This document shows positions 21,736-33,021 of a stretch of 64,000 nt of DNA, one piece after another. The stretch comes from Skeletonema tropicum (taxonomy: Eukaryota > Bacillariophyta > Thalassiosirophyceae > Thalassiosirales > Thalassiosiraceae), in NCBI GenBank assembly GCA_037178625.1, contig CM074127.1, positions 806,001-870,000 of the forward strand. The letters run 5' to 3'. The position numbers and the translations under genes were made by a program. The notes below the pieces were generated by a model that saw only the letters and a list, made by a program, of their open reading frames with translations, was not told where the DNA came from and did no database searches. The number at the start of each line of letters is the position of its first letter. Positions within the stretch are counted from its first letter, which is position 1.

Positions 21736-23294
21736 ATACATCTGTCCTTTCTTCATGGGAACGGTTGAGAAGAGTTGAGAAGAGTGTAGTGGACTCAAGT
21801 GTCACACCTTGGTAAGAATAGGAGATACCAGGAGTAGGAGTTGTTTCTACGGGCGGAATGGCCATATTTTGTTCGGAGACGAAACCAGATTCCTGTCCAA
21901 CACAGTTGTACGTGTGTTTTACCATCGAGTCTTTTACTGTCGTTTTAGTCGACGTGACGTGAAGCAACTTTATCCAATAAAATAGACGACTTGAAAGCGT
22001 TAGCAGATCGAAAGGCATGATTCTAAAGATATCCAAAATGAAAATGATCGCCTTTTCCAGTACCATCGTCACGTCGACGTCGAGTCGACTCCGTCCAACA
22101 ATAACGCTTTGTACCAAAAACCTAAATTTTGTCGAATACCCAGCAGAACTTCGCTTGTAGTAGCCCGATATTAATTATTCCAATAGCACTATTATTCTCA
22201 GCATGGTGGTAGTGCATAGTCTGCCTAATATTATGCCGTAATTCCATTGCCAACAGCCGATAGAAAGGGTATTGCTGTCTCACGGTGTGTCGGCTTTTAC
22301 GTGAAAATCGCTAGTAAAAAACCATGGCTACGTTTGGTTGGAAGTACGTAGGAAAGTTGCAAAAGCACCTTTTAGTACATTTGCGAGAAGATACTCGGAA
22401 ACTACATGAAATTTGTAGTTCAATGGTGTTTTGACCTTGGGTTCACCTATCGATACCGATACAAAACAGCCAAGATGATGACAATCTTTTCTCCTGCTCT
22501 TACTGGATGTCAATAATCAATACATCCCGGGCTTGAGCTGTGGTAGAAGAGACAACCCTCTCCCGTGGTTCCGACTGCGACTCTGTTTGGTTCTGCCCTC
22601 GGAGTACAAAGACTCCAATTGTTGGTTCAATGATGTCTAAGTAGGTAGCGATAATGCAACATTTACCTAGGTAATTTCCTATGTGATACATTGATATGCC
22701 AGTGATATCACATTGATATGCTAGTGATATGCCGCTGATGTATATATGTAACAGAAATTTTAAAGTACGTCTGGTGGGCCCTCAAGAGGCGACAATAACG
22801 GCTGATACACGCGATGATGGATGATGGTGCCGCACCATTAATTGGGATTACCGCGAATGGCTACCTTCTTGGATGGTTCCCGTGCTCGGATACATACTTC
22901 GGTACACTCTCAAGCAAGCTATTTTTATTTTTTACTAACAAATTTGTGTGCTTTTGTGTGAAAACTCCCAGTCGAGAGTCCGATTTTGGTATGTATTGAC
23001 CTCCTCTCTCTCTCTAGAGAGAGAGTCAAAGTAACTACTCCTAGCAACTGACTGAGTTCGCAGAATTCTGACATCAAGTCGGCTGACTACAGAATTCCCA
23101 CGTAAAGATTCCCTGGTGACGTCGTGGTCGTCGAGTCTCCTCTCTACCTGGAAAAGTAGGAGTCGAACCTCCAAATCAGTAAACAGCTCCTGAATACCAT
23201 CCTAAACTAATCACTTATTTATCTATATATGTACATAGAAGTAGATCTCTTCTCTCTACCTGGAAAAGTAGGAGTCGAACCTCCAAATCAATAA
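21736..23294. other. gene-poor spacer with short repeats
   Basis: No supported gene. It contains a segment at 22441-22500 shared with 30722-30785, a run of TGATATGCYAGTGATA-like repeats at 22685-22735, the palindrome TCTCTAGAGA at 23011, and a duplicated 40-base segment at about 23138 and 23254. Confidence 0.6.
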
Positions 23295-23504
23295 TAGGGT
23301 GTCCCAGCGATTCCAAGTTACTTTCCCCTTCACCTCAGTTCCCGCCCAGGTGTTTTTTGATTTTGTGTGGGGAGTATCCAGGGTTGTGTACCCATGAGAA
23401 ATATATTATATATACCCCTGGGTAGGTAGGTGGGTACTTAGGTACACAACTCTGTGAGTGACGTTTGAGAAAGTAGGATTCCTAACCTCTGCTGGGACAC
23501 CCTA
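23295..23504. mobile_element. MITE with TA target duplication
   Basis: TAGGGTGTCCCAGC at 23295-23308 is matched by its exact complement at 23491-23504, with TA at both outer ends. The interior (about 180 bases) contains a further inverted pair around GTTGTGTACCCA and GGGTACTTAGGTACACAAC and has no ORF. Size, terminal repeats and TA ends fit a Tc1/mariner-type or similar MITE. Confidence 0.75.
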
Positions 23505-23527
23505 GTAGTCACCACAGTTCGTTTTCC

Positions 23528-24338
23528 AAATAGCCATCAGGGGAAAAAGCGGCTTAAAATCGGCCCCATTTGAGCCTTTTCACTTAAGCGCAACTTTACC
23601 GCTTAAAAGGAGCACTTTCTCTAGCTTCCCCGCTTCTCCTGGAAGAGAAATAGAGTTCTTGCCTGGCTTGAGCATGTAAGTAGAAGAACGAGGCGATGTA
23701 GCTTAATAATATCATAGATGACAACGCACTGGATTGCAACAAATATATTTACCTCATATGTATACTTTTACATAACAAACAAACATTTAATCAGCGACAG
23801 CGTCATCAACTTCCATGCAAGCAGACATTTTTTGTTGCAACTGAGGAGACGAAGGCTTTGCATTGCCAACGTCCGAAGAAGGAAGACTCTTTGCCATGAT
23901 GATACTGAGTTTCCTTTATCCTGATCAGAATCAATGACGGCAGTATTGACAACGGTGGAGAGTGATGTTACGAGGTGAAAGGTGAACCATTTTCTGCTCT
24001 AGATAATTGTAGATAATTTCGCCCCTGGAGGGCCAACCATGACGTACTTTAAGATTTCCGTTAATTTTAATTTTATCTTTACCTCCATTCCTCATTCGAT
24101 GGGTCGACCTTTGAGCTGAATGGTGTCACATCATGACGTGGCATCACTCAAACACCATTCAAATGATGTCACATCATGACGTGGCACCATCCGGATGGCT
24201 GTTCTTTGATGACGTGTCAATTCCTACTGCTACGAGAAAGCCCGTAGGATTTTGTACCAGGGCTACGTAGGCGCTTAAATGCGCTTAAAAACAGGCCGAT
24301 CTGAGCGCCAGAGGCGCTTTTCCCCCTGATGGCTATTT
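23528..24338. repeat. 24-base inverted repeat flanking about 760 bases
   Basis: Arms at 23528-23551 and 24315-24338 match at 23 of 24 positions (AAATAGCCATCAGGGG core) in opposite orientation, and both continue inward with GCTTAA-rich sequence and a TCGGCC word. They may be ends of a non-autonomous DNA element. No target duplication was recognised and the interior has no supported gene. Confidence 0.55.
24040..24215 (+). promoter_or_regulatory. cluster of four TGACGT (CRE/bZIP-like) sites upstream of the fusion gene
   Basis: TGACGT occurs at 24040-24045, 24134-24139, 24177-24182 and 24210-24215. The middle two lie in a direct repeat sharing GTCACATCATGACGTGGCA. The cluster is 232-407 bases before the start codon at 24447. 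In diatoms, TGACGT elements bound by bZIP factors are known as CO2/cAMP-responsive sites of a carbonic anhydrase promoter; a similar role here is inference only. Confidence 0.45.
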
Positions 24339-24446
24339 CCAAAGCTACCACCTTGATGTCGTAGGTACTTAGATCTCTCGAGGAAGGTGTATATTCTAAC
24401 ATATCACCTCTTTTGAATTATTCTTCCATAGATAGGCAACATCAAC

Positions 24447-27400
24447 ATGAATAAGGACAAGAACAATGACCATTGTCCCAGTCCCAGGGACGACAGCAAC
24501 GACAGCCTCGTCATTGCTCGTGAAAAGAAGAATGAAATGCTTCGTGTAGCTACTGATATGCTTGCATCAAAGGGCCATGCTTCCACGCAGTACCCTCCCC
24601 AATGGATGCCAAGCCCAACACTGGTAGACAAGCTTCCACGAGTCTTCTGGACTCTCTTCTGCATCATGTTCAATGCACTGTTTACGTGGCTCTCCATTGT
24701 TGCTGAGAAAAGATCAACCTTAACCGCCCTCACTGCCATTTATCCTTCGATCATCATCGCCACTGCACTATGGTTCTGTTTTGGATTCCCGCTAGAGTAT
24801 GTTGAAAAGCTAAACTTCGGGGCTGTGCAGATCCTTGTACTTGGGGCATTTTTCAATTTAGTCTTTGGAGAAAACAACTTCCTTACACAAGCCTTGATAA
24901 GTGAAAAAGTTGGTTCATTTATTGGAACTTCGATTCTTTCGCTTGGGACGATTGTGGTGAGTAGTGTGTTGATAGTTGATCTCCTTTCTACCTTGACCGC
25001 GCATGTATTATCTCAGTCTATTGCATGCTCACACAACTCACGTCTCTGTATCACATAGTTCTCTTACTGTACGTTTATCTTGGGTCCATGGGAATTTATG
25101 ATTGGAAGTCCTCTTCTTTCAATTGGTCTTTTGATTCGAGCTTGTGCTACCTTTATGGCACTATTTGATATCAGCATCGAAGCAACTGTGGGGAAACTTA
25201 ATTTAGCAGCTTCTCCTTTTGTGCTCCTTGCATTGGGTTTCGTTGGCAAGAAGGCATACCAGCTAATGCGTCTGCCTATTCTTGGAAGTGATAATTACCG
25301 TTTTTTTGGGCTGGTGTTTTACGGTGGCAGCATTTTGGCAAATGTCTTGTTGAGTATTGTTGAGAGCTCACGAGGTGTGCCAGATGAGACATACAAGTTT
25401 GTACTGGGTATCACAAGCTCCTTTGCATTCTTTGGCACGCATGTGTTCCTATTGGATTCAAAGAGAGGAAAGGATCACTGTAATGCCCAGCTTGAAGATC
25501 GATACCCAAGTACAGTGTACCTTGTTCGATCTGATACAGGCTTTATCGCTGCAAATTGGTGTAGCTTGGTTGCATTTCTTCTGAACTTTGGCATGACGAT
25601 TGCATATCTGAAGGATGGAGATACTTCTCATGGCTACAACTTCACATCCAATATGGCTATTGCAGAGTTTGTTGTGACTCTTGTTACAACTATCTCCCTC
25701 TTCCTCCTCTGTCTGGTTGCTTTCTACCCATCCTATTGTGACGCAATCTCCCTGAAAGAGAAGAATGTCGCAAGAATCATGCTCCAGATAATTTGTGGCT
25801 TCGTTGTCTTGGCCATGGGAAATTTTTGCAGCAGTATTCTCAAGTTAGTATGGAGTCTCGAGGAATCGTCGGATTTGAGGCTTAAATCGGCTCTCTACAC
25901 CTCAGATGTTGTGATGATGGCAGGATCGCTGATCCTTGTCATAGCAAATTGGCCTGTTGATGGGACCCCCTCTAAGGCGGCTTTGATTCGATGTCCAGTA
26001 TTATTGACAACCAAATCCAAAAGTGAGGGGGGGTGGGGGGTTAGAACGCCCCCAAATGCAGAACGCCAGATACCCAATGGGCACCCAATATACCCAAAAT
26101 AGCTTGTGTCACATCCAAATATTTCTGTGTCATAGTGGTGTCATACCGGTATTAGAAGTCTTGTTGCTGAGACAATATCATCTTCTAGTTGGCACCGTGT
26201 GGTTCTGCACATTGCTGTTGTTCTACAAAGTCTTGGACTGGGCCCTCAAAATGAGGGGGGGGGGATCAATAATACTGGACATCGAATCAAAGCCGCCTAA
26301 GATTGTTGTTTTCCAACCAAGCACGTGGGAGAATGCAAATCATCCATGCAATTACGTTCTACTCTCTGCAGTCTGGATGTTTATTGGGACTGTATCTGTA
26401 TCTAAGCTTTCGTCGTGCCATTCTATTGCATCATTATCCATTGCGTGGGCGTTTCTTGTGCTGACACTACATTTCAACATGGCTTATTATGTGTTTGAAA
26501 GCATGACTTTGGCGTTGGAGGATGATGACAACGAGAATTTAAATAAGGTCACCTTTCGTTCAGACAATGATAGGTTTCTTGGCAATGAATTGCCACATCA
26601 AGACTGCGACGTACTAATCAGCGGAGGTGGAATAAGTGGTCTCTTCCTTGCATGTATCCTTGGGAAAGAAAAAGTGAATGTGATAGTATGTGAGTTTCTA
26701 ACAACGTTTCTCCATGTCCGATGTTTCCCGGGATCCTCTTACTCCTACTCCTACTATGATACTTACCCATACGTTTTGCTTTTACTACATGGTAAAAATA
26801 ATAGGCGAGAGACGTGCTGAGTCCGTAACTGATGCAAGATTCGCTGTCATCAACTCTGCAAGCGCAGAACACATGGAGCAAGTCCTTGATCCTGATATTT
26901 TTCAGGCACTTCTTTCACGTGCTCTTCCTGAGTCAACTCACTACGGAAGTATGCTGCTCAGTGGCTTCGGTGATTCAAATGCAAAAGTGCTGGCAGCTGC
27001 AAACTCACCATCTCGAAGCTTTTTGATGGAGCATTTACATGAAATGGATGATTGGACAGAATCAAGACTTTTGGGGTGAGAAAAATAGCGACTCTGAGGA
27101 CTCAATGTGTTGAATGATTCATGTTTTTCATTTCCCTTTCCCTATACTTATATACACGAACACTCACAATTTCTTCTTCGCTTTATGTCTTGAAGTTCCA
27201 AACATGCCAAACATCTCACAATAAGATGCATGCAATCACATCAGGAAGGTACGTGTATTTACAACAAATCCAAAGTAATATCTACATTCACTATGAAAGT
27301 TCAATGAAAGCATTTCTTGTCTCACAAACTTTGGTATCCATTTGAAACTCTGCACCACTTCAACAGATGTTCTTAAGATGCAATTATCTCGGTATTCCAA

Positions 27401-30400
27401 TGTTCAGTTGATGGAAGGATGGTCACTTGATGACTTTCAGGTGAGCGAAGGAGTTGGAGTGAAGGCAAAGCTTCTTGAGGTGAATGAGGATGAAGATGGG
27501 AAGCCGCAAGATGATGGAAACGACAGACAAGTTAATGTGTCTGCCAAGTATCTAGTAGGATGTGATGGTCCAGCTTCAATAGTGGCAAAGAAGTTAAAGA
27601 TCAGGTTTGATGGACTACTGAATTTGGCGAACACAAAGTCACTCCTCGCTAAGGCACCTGGCCTCTATAAGAAGATTGTCAACTCTGTTGGCAACACACA
27701 TCAATATCAGGTGAGTCTTTATCTCTAAGTAGTGTCTTCAGTATTCAGATGCTACATTTTGTCCCATTACGAATGTGCTTTACATATACGTATACGATAT
27801 GATGCTGACAAATCTAAACTCAACTTGTATCAGGTTATCAAGAGAAGAATTTTGGACTTGCCGCTATTGTTGCTGCAGATCCATCACAAGATCTCTTTAA
27901 CTTCTTGTTTCTGTTTGGGGACAAAGTCAAGGCTGCTGCGCCGGAAGAGATCTGTAGAAAGTTTCTTGGTACAGATGACTTTGAAGTCGTTCAAAATCGG
28001 CGGTGGTATTGGAACTTCTTTGTCGCTAGGAAATTTCGCTATGGAAAACAAGTCTTTCTCTGCGGAGACAGTGCCCACTCTTGGCCACCTTTTGGTGGTC
28101 TGGGCGGGAACGTAGCTTATGGGGATGGTAAGCTATTACCAAAGATTTTCCTTGTTATTTTGCATCCAAGTCTTGTGTCTCTCATCCCTTAACCTACTTC
28201 TATTATACCCCTGGATAGCGATCAATCTGGGTTGGAAATTAGCCCTTTCATGCAAGGGCAAGGGCCAAGGCCAAGGAGGATCAGAACTCTTATTAGATTC
28301 TTATGCGATTGAACGTAGGCAGCAAATTTTACAGACATCCCTATACGTTTTGCGTTCGACACCAAATCCACATCTCATGAAACTTCTGACTTCAAGCGTC
28401 TTCTACAATCCTCTATACATGCCTGTTATCAAGGCTGGGTGGTATCATCATAATTCAGGAAAGCATCCAGGAAACCACTTTTGTCAAAGTGGCGTTCAAT
28501 TTGGCATCAAGCTCAACTTCTCACCAACCATTGTTCGAGAAGAGATCATTCCTCCCGATGATCCCTCTTGTGATTACAAGCCTACGTTCCTTCCTAGCAG
28601 TCGTTTTGTGCATTTGGCTTTTCCCAACGGGGGTAGCACCTTGGATTACATCTCATCCTCTGGTTATACTGTAATTGTCGTCAAGGTGAAGTGCGCTGAA
28701 ATTGCTAACACGGTTGCTGCGTCGATCCTCGCACGTGGATTACCAGCTCAAGTTGTCGTGTTGCCAAGTATCAATATTGAAAAGTACCAAGGCAATCAGA
28801 AAGTCATTGCTAATTTGTTGTCCAATGAAAATGGTCTTGTGGTAAGACCAGATTATGTAATTGCGTGGCGCATTGATGAGTCAAGCATACCACACGGGCC
28901 ACAGGTTGAAGAAGGAGTGTCAAAAATTACTGGTCTTGATTACAATGGAGGGTGTCTGCGTGACCTTTACCAGTCCTCTCAGGATGCGAAGACAACGAAG
29001 AGCTACCAAAGCTGGCTAACGCGTGAGTTCCGTTACAATCAAAGGCCGTACAAGTTTAGATTTCCCATGGCTGGTGAGTGTCTCTATGATTATGATGTAC
29101 CTACATATTTCTTCGATATTCTTTGGCTTACCACAGATTTTAAACAGTGACTGTTGATAATGTTGATAAAGATACGGCAATAAAAATGGCGAAGAGGAGA
29201 ATGATGTCTAAGGGTGCAGACTTTCGAACAACTACTAAACAAGGAGATGAAAATTTCGAGACGAATACCTCTAGGAAAGAAGAACAAGAACAAGTCAGGC
29301 TCAATAGGTCTGAATCCGATGACAATAATATCAATAATGGGTCTGTGATACAACCATCTGGCTTTGAAACTAAGAATGCGATCCCGACAACACCCCTGCC
29401 AAAGCTTATTCAGCTTGCAGCTGAGAGACAAGCCGCTGGTCTGCCAGTTTTTAACTTTGCTGTTGGAAACCCAAGCTTGGAACCACCTCAAGAAATACTT
29501 GCAAGCCTCTCAAAGCTTATTGACACCACTTTGAAAGGACAGAGGAGTGGTATGTTCAAGTACACTCCGCCTGCTGGGATCTTTGGTCTTAGGAAGTTCA
29601 TCGCTAATGATGTCCGAGACTGGCAGGGTGGTCTTCCAAACTTGACCGAAAATCATATCGTGGTTACTCTTGGTGCACAAAGTGCAATTGTGAATATATT
29701 TGAAGCAATACTGAAGCCTGGAGATCATGTCTTTACTCAGACACCATTTTATCCATCATATGGCCTCAGTGCAAAACTATGGGGTGCCGAGTCAAAGAGC
29801 ATCAACTTTGAAAAGGAAGACATGAACTTCAGTATTGATATGAGTCATTTGCAGCAACTTGCCCTGGATTCAGGGGATAAACTCCGTTTGATTGCGCTTT
29901 GCTCTCCTGGAAACCCAACTGGAAAGTCGATGGCGGAGGAAACCTTGAAGAATATTTGTTCCCTCGCTGAATCTCACTCTAAACGTTTTGGCCGTGATGT
30001 CTGGATTTTGATGGATAATACGTACCGTCGACTCAAGTTTGACAGTCAATAGAGGCCCCAATCTTCCCTTTCTACAAACAGTCACTTGTTGTGTCGTCCT
30101 TTAGCAAGGATTTGAGCCTTGCTGGAGAGCGAGTTGGGTACGTGGCTGTCCATCCCAATGCTCGTCATTCTGACAGTCTTGTTCGATGGCTCGCAAACAA
30201 CAATGATAGACTTGGAAATTTGTCACCACCATCGTTGATTCAACATGCACTCTTGGATGTTTATGAGACGCATGGTAAGTTGCCATCTCTTGTTGACATA
30301 TACGAGGAGAGGGTCACTTCAATGTTTATAGAACTCAACAGAATTGGACTCGTATGCTCCAAGCCCGATGGAGCATTTTACTTGCTCCCACGCATGCCGG

Positions 30401-30630
30401 CCAAACTTGGAAACGACGATGTTAAATTTGCAATGATGTTGGCTGACAAAGGAGTGTTGTGTGTTCCAGGCTCACTGTTTGGCGTTGCAGGGTATGTTCG
30501 AATTGCTGCGTTGCCATCTCTTGAAGAGATACAAGAGGCTTGCAAAATCATCGAACAAGTTGTCAAGACTGGATTTAGTGAAGAAGACTCAAAGGATTCG
30601 CAGGAAATGCGAGGAATCTTTGACTTATAA
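24447..30630 (+). CDS. triple fusion: multipass membrane domain, FAD monooxygenase, PLP aminotransferase (interrupted)
   Basis: Exons that keep phase: 24447-24956, 25059-25976 plus 26302-26689 (split by a 320-base element), 26805-27075, about 27311-27710, about 27845-28127, 28219-29073 and 29148-30630; roughly 1700 residues. About 10-12 membrane helices fill residues 40-545. The FAD part (about 576-1190) shows DVLISGGGISGLFLAC, then VCERR, LVGCDGPASIVAKKL and GDSAHSWPPFGGLGGN with DAINLGWKLAL, as in aromatic hydroxylases, plus their thioredoxin-like tail (LVVRPDYVIAWRI). The PLP part shows FAVGNPS, SPGNPTGKS, DNTYRRL and SFSKDLSLAGERVGY (PLP lysine). A single exon carries both membrane and FAD sequence, and the 29074-29147 intron joins FAD to PLP in frame. 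A 1-base frameshift lies near 30050. Exons at 27076-27330 and 27711-27845 are uncertain. Substrate unknown. Confidence 0.75.
25977..26296. mobile_element. 320-base TIR element in the fusion gene exon, 5-base target duplication
   Basis: A perfect 31-base inverted repeat starts GCGGCTTTGATTCG at 25977 and ends as its complement at 26296. CTAAG flanks it on both sides (25972-25976 and 26297-26301). Removing the element and one CTAAG joins TCT AAG to ATT GTT in frame (Ser-Lys-Ile-Val), which shows that the insertion hit coding sequence. The element has no coding capacity of its own that I can support. If spliced from 25977 to 26301 it would be a GC-AG intron that restores the protein exactly. Confidence 0.85.
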
Positions 30631-30721
30631 AATAGTGACTATTAGCTATCTTCTTGCCTCTTGCCTCATGCGCTTGTTCCTCTTTCTAAACACCCACCAT
30701 ATTTCAATTTTCCCTCGCCCT

Positions 30722-30990
30722 CTCACCTATCGATACCGATACAAAACATCCAAGATGATGACATTCATTGCTCCCGGTCTTACTCTCTCTCTGCGGTGCT
30801 TTCCAGCATTGCCAGCATCACTGTCACTGCTGCTTTTGTTCAGCCCCAGCCCCGAACATTTACTCGCCACAGCGCCAGTATCAGCGCCTTAAAGAAATAT
30901 CAAGATCAAGGCTCCTGCACCTCTACCTCTACAAATCACTCGGGAGGAGGGATGATGGCAATCCAGCCTCCATGCCTCATATTTGGCCGA
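30722..30990 (+). pseudogene. remnant of a plastid-protein leader, sharing its start region with 22441
   Basis: ATG at 30754 reads MMTFIAPGLTLSL, and after a (CT)n run a second frame reads SIASITVTAAFVQPQPRTF with a TAAF-V plastid-type cleavage site and SISALKKYQ. A 2-base indel in the CT run would join them. About 60 bases covering its upstream and start region (CACCTATCGATACCGATAC core) are repeated at 22441-22500. Nothing recognisable follows, so this looks like a detached first exon of a plastid protein. Confidence 0.4.
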
Positions 30991-33021
30991 CGCGCCTGTT
31001 TACCCTGAAGGGATGATATAGCTACTGCAGCTACTGCGAAACTACTTTATGACATTTCCCAATGAGAAGGAATGTTGGTTGAAGTTAAACTCGCAAACAA
31101 CCAATCACAGGCGACCCGTAGGCGTGGGGACCCCTCTCCAGCACACCAACAGATTCCTTCTCTTTGATTGTTCGTGCTACAGAGATATATTGAGCACATA
31201 TTTCAGTCTAATCTGTCCGGTTAGTTTCCACATTTCTCTACATCTACAAGCGTTTCGATCTGTTTCAAACCCAATGATTATTTGATAGAGAAGTGCATTG
31301 GTTGTGCGACGTTGAGTGTGGATGTGGAGTATTGCATTTCAATGTCTCGATTGTATAGGATAAGATTTCAATCTTCTTGATGTTTTCTCTCCGACAAATC
31401 ATTACATTTTGCGGACGGACACAACAATATTGTCAGTAAAGCAAATCTGCTTCTTTTCGTCCTTCTCGTCACCTCACACCCATCTTGATATACATATAAC
31501 CGAGAGCTCATAATGTTGTGTTCTATTGTTACCTATCCCAGATGCCTTTTTCTCCAATTCTCGATCGCACCAATAACCCCCCTCCCCCTGGAGATATTCA
31601 ACTGCGTACCAAGTTGGCGAATTGCATCATCCTCTCGACTCTTTCTCTCTTTCGATTGTTCTGCTGTTTCTGGGTAGTGTGGAGACGACAGTATAGACAC
31701 TTACTCTGCTTCTTTACGTTTTCCCTCCTCCACCTCTCGTTTCATGTTGAAATAGAGATATTCACAGGCTTTTTTGACTTGCTGTGCAACATACATGACA
31801 TCTTTACAGATTTACTTACATCACGATCAAGAGAGTGAGATGTGCCAAAAAGATCGGACATTCCCCCCCCCTCATGAGTGCTATCAGGATCCATAAATGA
31901 GACTTCGTCGTGTCATTCCGCGCAGCTCGTTTCTTACATGTTTTTTGTGTGCATTGGCCTTGCCTTCCATCTGTGATTCTTTTGACATTAATTCAATGCT
32001 ACAATATTATTTCACGAGGAGTCTGCAAGCGGTGCATTTTCTTAAATTTAACGTTGACCCCCTTGCTGTGTGATTCCTCAGAAAGCACACATCATCTGTG
32101 TAGCATGCTCTGTGTAATTCAGTTGTGTATAAATAGATACTTTATATCACGTTGAAGGAGCAATCATCTTATCACCTAAACCTTTTGGATCACTCCGAAT
32201 CAAAGCACAACCCTTTTTATGAAACTTCCAATCTTTTGATTGACACTCTCTATCACAATATTTCACAGCTTTGCATGCCGAACATCTCAATAGCGTTTTT
32301 TTTCGCACCTGGCCCTGGTAGTAGTGGTAGTGTTGGTTCGTAATCGCAAAAGTGGCATCTATTCTGAGGCGTAATGGGAGAATTCAATGGGTCTCGTATA
32401 CCAGATGATGAGAATGGCCTGTATTTCTCAACATCACCTGCTTCTGCATCAGCGAGATACTTGTTAATTTCCTCGTCAGTATTATAATTCTTTAAACGGA
32501 TGAGGTCGCCTCTCAAGATTTCATATAGTTGAACCTCCTGTGCTCTTTCACGCACCGACTTCTTTTTTCTGGATTGACCTTGGTTATCCATCTGTATACA
32601 ACACCTATTGCGAGCTGCTGCCTCACAATGCACGTTGCAATGACAATAATAATTGTATCTATCACTGATACATTCGGCGCTGCGCCCGACTGTAACGGTT
32701 CATCCAACCTTGGGCCAAGAACGACGACGGACGACCATCCAAAAAGGGAGACGGTCGCGTGTTATTCAATACTAATTCCAACGTTCGAGACACTGTAGAT
32801 TGAAATTCAAGGTGGCATCAAAAAATTTGGAATCGACGCGACGACACTCGACATTCCAGATGGCATTTTTTTTTTCCCCACTCCGCGAGGCCGGCGCGGA
32901 TGGGTCGATGTTCCGTGGAAGTCCATCTATCACGACACATATATCATTGATCACATCATTTATCGTTGGGGAACCAATCAATTCATAATAAGAGTGTTGG
33001 AGGAATATATTTTAAATAGTC
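30991..33021. other. gene-poor spacer
   Basis: No gene is well supported. One minus-strand frame at 32253-32633 (126 residues, KKKSVRERAQEVQLYEILRG, ending in a Pro/Leu-rich tail) has protein-like composition but no family match that I recognise. The rest contains only short frames and homopolymer runs. Confidence 0.45.

Noticed and set aside
23138..23290. Duplicated segment with a GGTTCGACTCC word on the minus strand, suggesting a tRNA T-arm
   Set aside because: The T-stem has a mismatch and no D-arm, anticodon arm or complementary acceptor stem could be built, so it is treated as an ordinary short repeat.
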